From: Paragyromitra xinjiangensis
Taxonomy: Eukaryota; Ascomycota; Pezizomycetes; Pezizales; Discinaceae
Length of the DNA: 64,000 nt
Direction: 5' to 3'
Assembly (NCBI GenBank): GCA_038503065.1
Contig: JBCAMK010000003.1
Span: 2,728,001-2,792,000, forward strand
Shown: in pieces, positions 48,739 through 59,506 of the stretch
How positions within the stretch are numbered: position 1 is the first letter of the stretch
Layout of the letters: every line of letters begins with the position of its first letter
The notes under the pieces: generated by a model
Seen by the model: only the letters and a program-made list of their open reading frames with translations
Told to the model about the DNA's origin: nothing
Database searches by the model: none
Translations under genes and position numbers: made by a program

Positions 48739-51700
48739 AAAGGCCAATATGGGTAGGTCAGTTTTTTGTGTATCTACGATAAAATGTTGGGGCATAATAA
48801 TTTTTCTGGGGACTTACTTTACATATGCGTATTTCTGAATTCCCACCTCGGGAATCGGGTAGTAAATATCCGTTCGTGTTTAATATCTTTGCAAGTTCTG
48901 CCTTTCAACTAGGCGGTAATTCCTCTTGCGTATTTTGTTTTTTTCTCCGATCTGTAAGTTTGTTCGTCTAGTCTAGAAAAGTCAAACCTCTTTCTACATG
49001 TACTTCATAAGGTCTTCCAAAAACATGCTAAACCCCCCTCATCCATAACCCCCGCCCCCATATTCTACGCAAAGCGCCCAGAAATCTTTACTCTGTCCCG
49101 TCACTAAGGCCAAATCCAATGAGATAGCCATCCCCACTACCTACCTCGTCGTATTTTAATGCCATATTAATGCAAAATTCCGAGGTGAAACGCAAATACG
49201 TTCTTTTGAGATCGATAATGCCATCCGGCCGATGTAGCTTTTTTCTCTCATGTTTAGAGCTCACCCCTCCCAAGATCTTCCCCGCAACCGCGAAAACTCG
49301 AAATGCCGACCGCGCCGCTCGTTTTGCTGCGGCACAAGAAGGACGCCACCTTAAGGGAGGCCTTAAAATGACCCCGCTAGGTATTCTTAAGCATATAAAC
49401 CTGTTTCCCCAATTAGCTCCAGCAGGCCACGATAGTCACTTATGTCAGATGTTATGCCATCAGCTTTCCAGCCAAGTAGCCTTGGATGGCCATGAACCTG
49501 GGCACGGGATCTCCCATACAACAGTTTATAGTACCCGTTGTAGAAACCCACAAGCCTAATGCCATTTTTCAGGAACTCTTAAGTCAGATATATGGAAGAG
49601 TGATGCGGGAGATTTGCGAGTTTCAAATTAGAAGTAAAAAAAAAAGTAGAGACAATCCCCAAGCAAAGAAGTAAGGCATTGAAGTGATTCAAACCAGGCC
49701 TTCACCTAGGCCAAAGCCAGCGGAAGAGGCACGAGAAAAACTGTAGCTAGTTAGTAAGGTTTGTTCTAATAGGATCGCAAACTAACTCATCTGTAGGCTG
49801 ACATTTAGTAATCTCCACCTCATCGAACAGCCTGCACGTCATATCTAGTTTAGAAAATAATGAGTACTTCGGCAGCGGGAGGCGACGCATTAGCCTTCTG
49901 ACGTCTATAGCATACGATGTTGGTTGTGTTTGCAGCGAACCATCAAGGCATCTGAGCCACACACAAGCAGATGCGCACCTCGAAAGTTGTGACAGCGCAT
50001 CTACAGTTTCTAGAGTATATCGTTTTCGGAAAACATTGCTGATGGTGGAAGACCCACGTGGCAGGTATGGAAATTCCCAAAATCTAACCTAAGTGACTTA
50101 TTCCAAAAAGACCGAAACGGTACTCTCGTTGGTTTTGGGTGCAAGCTCCCTAGCAGCCGTAAGCGTAAACCCAGTAGCGACTCCACTCTTCGATCGACGT
50201 CTTGGCATCTTCTTCATCGTTCTAGAAACCGAAACTCGGGAGTTGAGAGCTTCAAGATGATGGAGGCTCTGCGGGAAGCAATTCGGCTCCGAAACAGTAG
50301 CCGAAGCAAAGTATATGATTGTAATAATAGATAACCGCGCCGTCCCGCGCGCCAATACTCCATTATCCCCCCCACAAAAGCCAATATCACACAGCCCTGA
50401 TAACTATTGCCTTATTTTAGTCCTACTAGAGACTGGGGTTGAGCAGATATTACGTGGGGGTATGGCATAGACGAGGGGGATGTAACCATGAAGTATTATT
50501 GATCCCATGGATCGATAAAGTTTGTGGAAAGACACGTGCCACATAATTATTTTTTCCGTCGCCGCCGTCGCCGCCGTATCGTAGACACGCCGGTCTAGGA
50601 GTATAAAGTACTTGCAGGAAACTACGCATGAAAACCCCAATCAAAGCAAGAAACCCTTTGGAGTAAAAAAATAATAACCAAGCCTCAAGAGTACTCTCAC
50701 TCATGCGCCAATTACGAGTGATATCTTGTGATCGAACCTGGCTGCTCCACTTCGGGTTAGCTCTAACTATATGTATTTGTCATACAAAAGCTTGGAAATC
50801 AATCAACGCTACGGACGGGGTTCACTAGTCTCAATAATAAGTCTCTATATTAATTAAAGCAAGGTACGATGGTAGGCTCTAACCTTGATCACGGCTTATT
50901 CCTACTATCGCAGCCGGTAGTCAAGTTTATCGCCGAGTTGACACACGCACGCACACACGCACACACACCTTCCACAATTAACCAAAATCAAAACCACGAC
51001 ACGACTCTGCACACCACTGGAGGGTTCACTTGAAAAAAAAAATTTGACACCTTACTTCGGAAGACTCGTTTGTGTAACACACCTCCGGGATCAAGGTGAT
51101 GTTTTATTTCGGACGTCTATGACTCATACTCCCAAGACTCTAGCCTTGAGACGTGGAGTACATGTCAGCCTCGAAAGCGGTTACGCTGTGTTCTGTCCTG
51201 CCTTGGGGAAAAAAAAGTGTACCTGTTGATCTCCCGCTTTAATTCGCATGACTGATCACCATGGGAACAATCTTTAGAAAATTTGAATAACCGGATGATA
51301 GTGTGTTTTACTAGCGAATACAATGCGATACTCAAACAGATAGAAAGCATCCAAAGGGAGCTGAAAGAACAAATACACAGCATATAGCACATACCACACT
51401 CACACAAATTACGCCTAACGTTTGTATCGTACGCGCTCATTAGGGAAAAATATTTATGAAACGTAACTCATGGGATGAAACTCAAATGCAGAAAACCTCC
51501 TTCTCCCTTCCCCTGATACACAGCCATCGAGATTAAGACAAAATCCAGCCGCGAATAATAAAGGGAACAGAATGAAATGGGTATGATAAAAAGTAGAGTA
51601 GTACAACAGTAGCGTAAACACGAGAAAACTAAAATAAAAAGCACGCTCCAAATCGCCTCTAAAGAAATATGAAAAGTCAAAAAATACACATACAAAAAAC

Positions 51701-52012
51701 ACCATCTCTTGCTCCAAATCGCATATTTTATCGATACGCATGCTTTTCCGCCGACCTGCCCTTTTAATTCTCCGCAGTTGATGTTATGCTCCATGCTATG
51801 CCGAATAAACCAACCACGCGAATTGTTTATTTTTCGATGATAGAAATGTAGAAGAAAGAAGTAAAGGAAAGAAAGAAAAATAAAGCCGATCCAGCACCGG
51901 AAAGCAAAAAAGATAGATAGAAAATAAAAAATAGTAGAAAATAGTAAAACACCCACTGATCAAACTACCAACCCACCCTAACCAGACCAATCCATAAAGA
52001 AAAACACCGACC
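48739..52012. other. GYP1 / VAC7 convergent intergenic region
   Basis: This 3.3-kb region lies between two 3' ends. An ACACAC-type repeat lies at 50941-50968 and a CGCCGC run near 50557-50577. The stretch 51450-52010 is A-rich on the plus strand, that is, T-rich in the sense of VAC7, and gives long hydrophobic minus-strand frames that I regard as a composition effect. Weak minus-strand open frames at 49747-49962, 50098-50355 and 50450-50704 have no recognised domain and no resolved splicing. No gene is called. Confidence 0.5.
50941..50968. repeat. CA-rich dinucleotide microsatellite
   Basis: Imperfect AC repeat with interspersed G over 28 bp in intergenic sequence. Confidence 0.8.
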
Positions 52013-54861
52013 CTATTTAAACTCGTCATTTCGTTGATCGTCGTAATATCCATAACCATCTCCAATTTCCTTCGTAGCTCCATCAGGATGCACAATCACT
52101 GAAGCCCCGATCGGTGCTGTCCTGATCCTCCCACTTAACGGTAACGAGTATCTCAACACACCCCTAACGATCAATTCGAACGGATGTTGTAAGACCCTTT
52201 CCCACCTCTCTGTCCCACCCTCCTCAGTTTTATTCCCTGGCTTGGCCAACCGTAGCTCACCAATTGAGATCGAGGACTTGTGGCGGAGAGGGGAAGCGTC
52301 GAAGGTGAGTGCCGAGTCGAAAGAAAAGATTCGCCCAAGAAGCATCGTCTGCCGGTCTCCTCCCTCAGGCAAGTCTTCGGGCGGGTCTGTGCCCTCGTCG
52401 ACACCACCCTTGCCGTTAATGATTGATATCCTGCTACGGAAGTGTGTCCTAGTTTTTAACAAAGGAAGATGCTCAGTCTGAGCAGTAGTGATAACATCAC
52501 CCCTCTGTCTTCCCCCCCTTCCCCTGCCTGGCTTCCATAAACCGTCATTAGGATCACCTTCATCATCACTGCCATCTCCAGGATCAACCTCATCACCACC
52601 ATCCTTTCCCTTTCCATCACCGACATAAGAGCTCTTCGCAAAGAGATTAACGTCCATAGCTCCCACAGTGACTGAAATTGCATTTGGATTGATAGCCTCC
52701 ACAATCAGATCAAGCATAATCTCCTGCTTGCTCACCAACACTCCTGTAACCCTTAGAACGCTCACATCCATCAGTGCCTTCGTAGTTGCAAACAAGAATC
52801 CTCCAACACCTGTCATGATCAAGATTACTGCAACCACAGCAACAATACATCCAATGTATGTCCTGAGCCATCCTCGACGGAGCTGTGCGTTATGTTCCAG
52901 TTGCCTAAGTGATCCACTACCAGGCCTACGGCTACGATGAACCCGTGCCTGCCGAGGCATGAGCGGAAGCCTTTCATCATCAGCTCCTTCCATTTCCGGA
53001 TCAAATCCCTGCCAATTTCGAGGAGACTTCTTTGAGTTAAGGCCATTTCGTAGGCCAGAACTGTGACGTGGAGTGTTAGACTGTGATGTATTTCTGGAAG
53101 AAATATGTGAACTTGAGGCGTGTCGCAGAGAATGCGCAGATGCTTTATGAGATGGGCCACTGTGAAACGGAGACTCATCGGCCACTACCGTCCTATGTCC
53201 ATGATGACTCCTTGAACCCCCATTCTTTTCCCTTTCCCTTTGATTCCCACGATCATCTACCCTTGAACTTCCTCCACCATTACTTCCTCTCTCATTTCCA
53301 GTACCATCTCCAACAGGCGTTTCGTTTCCTAGATTACTGTTCACAGAAGTAAACTTCATCCCCTTCCTACCACTACTCTGTTGTCCATCTATCGAAGGTA
53401 GCAAAGGTAATCGTTGTCCTCTAGGGTCTGGGCCTCCTTGTATTGAAGTAGCGCTTGGCGTTCGTGAGTGAAATCGACTTGTTGGTCGTTGTATAGTTGG
53501 TGGCTCCGGTGGGTTGGATTCGTAGACGAAAGTTTCCTCAGAGTCAGATGAGTTGGCCTCATCAACAGCCTCAGCAATCTTCGCTGCAAAAATATCTGTC
53601 TTGCTAGTGACTATAATAAAAGATAACTTACATCAGTGTCTGTCTTCCCCCAATTTAGAGTTGATGGGAGTAGACCAAAGTACGTACGGTTGCTATTCCC
53701 CGCTCCTCCTGTTCTCTTGACCACCTTTTTTTCTTTCTTTTTTGGCGCTCGGATCGTGTCAGTGCTTTTCTTGCTTCTGATGCTAGCACCACCTGCATTC
53801 ACGCCAGCACCGAGTGCAACTTGGGGTACCGAGGTCACGGTCTCCGTCTCCACCGTCATCCTCCCCGTAGAAAAGTTATCGGATCCCATCACTGTCGGCC
53901 GCCGACTGAACGGTTTTGGAGGAGGAGCCCTGGGAGTTGTATGAGGTGGCCTGTCCTCGCTTTTGTAGCCCGACTCTGACTCGGATTCTGCCAGAGACTG
54001 GGCTATTGATGATGATATCGATGCAGCCCTGGAGCCTCGCCCCTTAATTGTTTCCACAGACACCTCTGACTCCGACTCTTCGTGAATTGTATTGGTGTTG
54101 CTATTTGATTGGCGTGCAACCAGCGCTGCCACCTGTTCGGTCAACGTCTTGCTAGTACCCGATGCAGGAGTGTTCGGTAAACTTCCTTCAACGACAGTCT
54201 CCAGTGCAGGACTGGCGTTGCTCCTGGGAGTTTTCATGCCGGATGGAGGGTTCTGATCTTCAGGGTCCTCCAGCCCAACGTCTTTTTCTTTATCCCGAAG
54301 CAATACTATGGGAGGTGGGAGAACTGAGGTAGTATTTTCGCCTTTCCTGTAGGGTGACGGGGCAGGTGACCGTGAACCCGGGGGAGGCGACCTTGACAGA
54401 CCTAAACGCGAAGTGCTAGGCCAATGGGAAGCGTTCGCTAGTGGCCTCTGCGGACGTGGTTGTTGGAGGTCCGGCTGTTGGGAATTTCTCAACACAGCCG
54501 CAGCCGCAGCGGAGACCGAACGTATTGGTGAGGTTTCTCGTGATGCTGCGGCGGACCTTACAGAGCCCGGTCTCCTCCTGTTCTTGTAATGGGGGATGGG
54601 AATGTTACTCTCTGGGAGACCAGTAGATGAGGGATTCATGCGTATGGGTGAGGGGTCCCTTGAAGGCTTCTCGATATTGTTTACCAGCAAATCACTGGAG
54701 GTTTTCTCCTGGGTGTTTCCGTCAGTGACTCCTCCCCCGCCAGTGCTGCCACCACTAGCACTGTTGCTTATAATGTTGCTGTCACCGCCTACGACCTCTC
54801 CTCCTACTCCGGCAGCTGCAGAGAGCTCTTTGTTATTTACGGCTAACCTTGTGGCCGACAT
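52013..54861 (-). CDS. VAC7: Vac7, vacuolar regulator of PI(3,5)P2 synthesis
   Basis: Vac7 is a vacuolar-membrane protein that activates the Fab1 PI3P 5-kinase complex and so controls vacuole size and inheritance. Exon 1 is 54861..53632 (410 codons from the ATG at 54861) and exon 2 ends at 52013. The N-terminal half is Ser/Pro-rich and ends with the family block FGLLPSTLNWGKTDTD. Exon 2 opens with IFAAKIAEAVDEANSSDSEE and FVYESNPPE, then a single membrane span near residues 655-680 (GCIVAVVAVILIMTGVGGFL), then a lumenal LEA-like domain with ISVTVGAMDVNLFAKSS and ELIVRGVLRYSLPLSG. The exon join is abnormal. The GTAAGT donor at 53631 and the only in-frame AG acceptor (53600) give a 32-nt intron and 938 residues. 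Longer options break the frame. Confidence 0.88.
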
Positions 54862-55833
54862 GACCCGAGGAGGTATCGCGCGGGGGGGGTGGGAAGGGTG
54901 GGAACGATCGGATTCAGTATTCGTTCTCGAGGACCGCCGGGATGCCCTGTGTGTGTCCGGTCTGAGAGTTCGTTCGTTGTCGGGGCGGCGGACGCAAGGA
55001 GGTCAGCGTGGCGGATGCAGGTGAGGTAGCTTGCGGAACGCCAGAGTTACTTGGGGCTGGTCTGTCGTGTTTGTGCGGACAACGAATTTGACGAAAAGGT
55101 TCGAGAGGAGCGAGTGCTCTGATGGATAGCGTGGGGGTTTGTAATTTGTATGTATATGTACGTGTGCACTGAATTGAATGCTTTACTCGTCGTTTCTCGT
55201 TAGGGAGGAATATCTCCACAGGAGGTTCCACAAGAGATGTGACGTTTCGTCTCCACTTGCTCGGCGTGTTTTTCTTCTTTCCTTCTTTCTTTCTCTGCTC
55301 CGAGATACTCGAGTATGTAACCAGCCAATGTGACGAATTGGAGGGAAGAGATTCTTTTTCTCAACGGGAAAAAAAAGTTTTAATAAATCCCCGCTCCTTT
55401 GCTTACCCTCGGGCCTGTTTTTTCCTCTCGTTTCAATACTTTTGGAGGGGGGGATATGAGAACTTTTTTTCTTTCTTTTCTTCTTCTTTCTTTTCTCTTC
55501 CACTAAACGATTTGTTTTATCTGCGGGTTATCGAGTTGCAGGCGGCCAAGTGGAGTGAGAACCGCTGGGAATGGATACGTATGATGTAGGTGAATAGGTG
55601 GTGATACACGTAGCGGACGACCTCGAAGTGAGCACGATCGGATGGAAGGAATGAAAAGTGTCGGGATTGGACAACGGAGGTGATTAAGAAGATCGATTAC
55701 ATGGGGTTCTCAAATAACATGGCACGAACAGCGGTTTACTGGGCACAGTGGGAAAGAGGAAGAAGATGTGTGGATGTATGGATGGGCTGCCAGGCCCTTT
55801 CGGGGAATTGATTAAACACAGCAGAGGAAGGGA

Positions 55834-55850
55834 ATGGATGGATGGATGGA
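55834..55850. repeat. GATG tetranucleotide microsatellite
   Basis: About four tandem ATGG units in intergenic sequence. Confidence 0.75.
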
Positions 55851-56183
55851 ATGAAACGAAATGAAAGTGGGATCAAGATCAAGATCAGGTTTCCGATGGG
55901 ATTTGGGTCCAGGCCGTGTATATGCGAGCAGGTATAGTATAGTTGGATGCGGGAGAGCGAATACTTTGCTTACATCTACACATATACCTCTAACGACGAT
56001 TCAAATGAAATGCTCGCCGTTTAGGCAAATTCTTTAAATCTTTAATACTTGGACTCTGCAGGAAAAACTCTTCGGCTTTATTGATGCTTGCTTCCCACTC
56101 GGTATCTCAACCGTGGGCCTATATTCCTCGGTGCTGGGCGTTCCGGTACCGTTGTTTCTGTTACGTGTTTCTACCCCAGACGA

Positions 56184-56205
56184 AGAAAGAAAGAAAGAAA
56201 GAAAA
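56184..56205. repeat. GAAA tetranucleotide microsatellite
   Basis: About five tandem GAAA units in intergenic sequence. Confidence 0.8.
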
Positions 56206-59200
56206 ATGTTTTTCAAGATCTCCAGATGGCCAGCGCAGAAGGCTTGAGATCCTCCCCTCTTTCTGCTCTTATCTCTCCATCCTTCCCCTCTTCCCTGTGC
56301 TTCCGGACGAGATGCCGGTTTCCTGAGTTGTCTGTTTCTTTCGTCTGGTTGGGTTGCGCTCTGACGCCCCTCAACGGTTTTGTTTGGCCAACGGGTTGTT
56401 TTGCTGGGATCCTGCAGGCTGATGCGTGTTCTCTCGATTCGTTATTCTTGGCGAGCAAATGGAACTCGCTCCTCACAAGTGCTGGACATGTAAATTTCAT
56501 GTGAGCCTCATCACTTCTCATCGCTTCATCTCGTCGCTTCGATGCGGCTTTTCAGCTAGCGGTACCATTGATGTCTCTTTTTGTCACGATTATTATTCGT
56601 AAATTCAAGTACAATGTGACGTCCCCGCTCATCGATTGTTTCCGGATTCTCGGTGATTGGCAGATCATTAATCCGATTCATGTCTTACCCTGGAGTAAAA
56701 CCCGCTCGAAAACGGCCTCGAAAACACTCTCCAGAGTTCGAGAACATTCAATGTTCCTACTTCCTAGCCACCCCCCTAGAACTTAGAAAGATCCCCTTTT
56801 CCCAAGTTTATGAAATAGGGGGGCTCCCGCAATACAAACATCTACATTTGTAGAGTTGACCCTGCGTCGCATGCAGCAGTCAAGTTCACGCACATATATC
56901 GCGTTGCTTTTGGCCCGTGCTGGTTGCTGTGGCTATCCCCGCTCGTGTGCAGCTGCTCAAGGCGATGTGAAATGTTGCTTGTCAGTGGTCGTCATGGTGT
57001 CTATCCTTAGTCCCGAACACGCGGTGCTTGTCCTGTCCAAGCTATCAGGATCCGAGGCGACGGTATCGTAGGATGCGGGACGGAATAGGGGATCCCCGGC
57101 CCGTAAGAATCTAGTACTGATCGGCAGCTGGACAAAAGCAAAGAAAGGAAAAAAAAAAAGTTTATCGTGCGGAGTCTTGTCTTTTTCGGCGTAGAGGCAA
57201 AAAAGAAATCCTTCATGTGAATTTATGGAATTTATGAAAATTTATAGGATGGTTTCTGTTATTATGTTTCAAAACGCTAGGTTTGAGTGTGGCTTACTGA
57301 ACGAGCCGAGTGAAACTTTTACGGGAAGCTCCCTTGCTTGAGGTGGAAGCAGTAGAGGACCCTTTGACGGGATTCCTGCATATAGTTTCGTCCATCGCGA
57401 GAGCCAGCTTTTATCTCAATTACTTGGCATCGTGCGGGAAACACCAGGTAACGGGTTAGGAATTACAAGGAATATGTTTGTAAAATCCACACGTGAACAT
57501 TCAATCGCAAAGTTATATGTTCTCGGAGGCTAACTATCGATCCAGCGTGACCCGGTACCCCCACAAAGTATCGTTGAAATCGTGAGACAAACTACCCCGC
57601 GTCCACAGAGCTTTCCAGCATGGGACAGACAGACAGGCAGGGATAGTGGACACATTTAGTGGTATTTACTTTTGGTGTTTGTTGTGTTTTCATGATCTCG
57701 CGGATCCCAAAACGGTGACATGCACGCTCCAACATCCTCCCGCAGAAATCGATACTGTACGCGCTAGGTATTCCTGCACTCTGCGGTCTCTCAACGACCG
57801 ACCACAGCGTCTGTCCCTACGGAGCCAATCGCCCGCCCTGATTATTGCCCCTCGCTGCCTATTTGGTCCCATAAACACAACCCCCCCGTTCAGTAACTGG
57901 GTTCAGTTTCTCATCCTCCGTGTTCTGGTATTCGCCCGTCAAGGTCATCAAGAATATTCGTTACTCGTGTTCTATGACCTGGGAATAAACCTATAGTCCC
58001 CCCCGCAATCCTGTCGCGAAAGACAAGAAGTGCCGTATCCCCTCATCCGGCAAAGGCTCTCATTGCCATTCGCCCTGGTGCTTCTTTTAGTAGCCCCTCA
58101 AACTGTTTCTATTTACTGCGTTTCCTGCGCCAGTTGTAACTTGCAACGAAGGCTGTGGCTGCAGCCGTACGTCGTAGTTTCATCAACTCTCCTTCTGCGA
58201 GATTCCTCCTCTTCCGCAGACGCATCCCGTCTCCATCAAAAACGAAAGAAGGTGTCCCCTTCTCCGTCTGGAGTAGGCGCGACCGATCATCTCCTCCATT
58301 CCGTCCTTCTCGCGCGCCTCCATCATCCGCTCGTCATCTTCTATTGGAATCCTTACTTGCAGCATTCCAACCCTACCCTCGCTCACAACAAAGGGGAGAA
58401 GGAAGTCGATCCACTGTTTCCATCTCATACTCATAAACCCTAATACTCCGAGTACCCTTTCATCTCCTCATCTTTCATCCCACTTTCTACCCCTCTTTGT
58501 GTGCTGCGACCGCTGTGTGGCCTCACATATTTTTTCTTTCTATTCTATTCTATTCTATACTCCCTCTGTTGCTGTGCGGCATCCTCCTCTCTTTTCCAGC
58601 CTGAGTCGGACCGATTCGATACGTTCGTTACACCCAACTTTCAGATTCAGTCTTCCTTTGACAGGCAGGAAACGTAGCGTGGAACGCAGTTGATTTTTCT
58701 TTATTCACGATTCTTCATTCTTCTATATCTTCTTGGAATCAACTTACGACATTGTGGCGTTACGGATTCACGAACCTTTTCTTACTTATTGTTTCACGAT
58801 CAACCACGTCTTAACGACATTATAAGAAAAAAAAGACTTTAGGACGACTTCAGTACTCCTTGTCGCAAGGATCCCCTTTTTACGCTAAAATATTTATTAT
58901 AACCATTTTTACAACATTTACTTAGACGAGGGCTCTTGGAGGGCTCTAATTTTTTTGTTTCTTTCATCCTTGTTTTGTTGTGTTTTCGATTTTTTTTCTC
59001 GTGGAAACGAGGATTGTTGTTTTGTTTGTTGTGGTTTCGAGGTGTATTAGCACGTGGTTAGGTGTGGTTGCGGTGAGTAAGTTGATCTCCCCGCGCGTTC
59101 GTTTGTTGTGGTTCGGGAGTTGGCGGGTGGTTGGTGGCAGCAGCAGCAGCAGAAGCAGACGCAGCATCACGCAGCAGAGCGGTGGTTGGGTCACGGGCGA

Positions 59201-59420
59201 CTCACGGCTCTGCTCTGCTCTTGCGTGGTGACGGTGTTTCCTGTCTGGACCGATCGCCAAATTCGCTTCCACCACTCTCCGCCCCTGAACAAAGCAACTC
59301 ACAGCTAACGCGTCCACCGACAACACAGCACCCAACCCTCTTCGACTCGCGACTGTCGCGCCTTATCAACTTCGCTTCATCTACCCCTCCTCCCCGACCC
59401 CCTCGTAAACATTCATCATT

Positions 59421-59450
59421 CACCACCACCACCACCACCACCACCACCAC
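59421..59450. repeat. CAC trinucleotide microsatellite in presumed WEE1 leader
   Basis: Ten perfect CAC units lie 56 bp before the WEE1 start codon. They fall in a short upstream frame that terminates at 59472 before the main ATG, so they are not part of Wee1. Confidence 0.85.
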
Positions 59451-59506
59451 TCCACACACCGCGGAATTCTAATCGCAAGCGCTGCGATTCGACCAGCCGC
59501 TGTATC

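Larger units (their letters stand above)
54862..59506. promoter_or_regulatory. Divergent VAC7 / WEE1 upstream region
   Basis: A 4.6-kb gap separates two divergent regulatory genes. The left end is CT-rich on the plus strand (55260-55500), so GA-rich in the sense of VAC7. Simple repeats are GATG at 55834-55850, GAAA at 56184-56205 and CAC at 59421-59450, the last within the presumed WEE1 leader. The 58000-59480 part is pyrimidine-rich with several short upstream frames. A donor-like GTGAGTAAGT near 59072 could begin a leader intron. No gene is called. Confidence 0.5.

Noticed and set aside
49170..49559. 129-codon ATG-initiated plus-strand frame after GYP1
   Set aside because: No recognised motif or supporting splice or promoter context; compatible with chance.
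51468..51956. 162-codon hydrophobic minus-strand frame downstream of VAC7
   Set aside because: The same T-rich 3' flank composition effect; neighbouring frames on the strand are open too.
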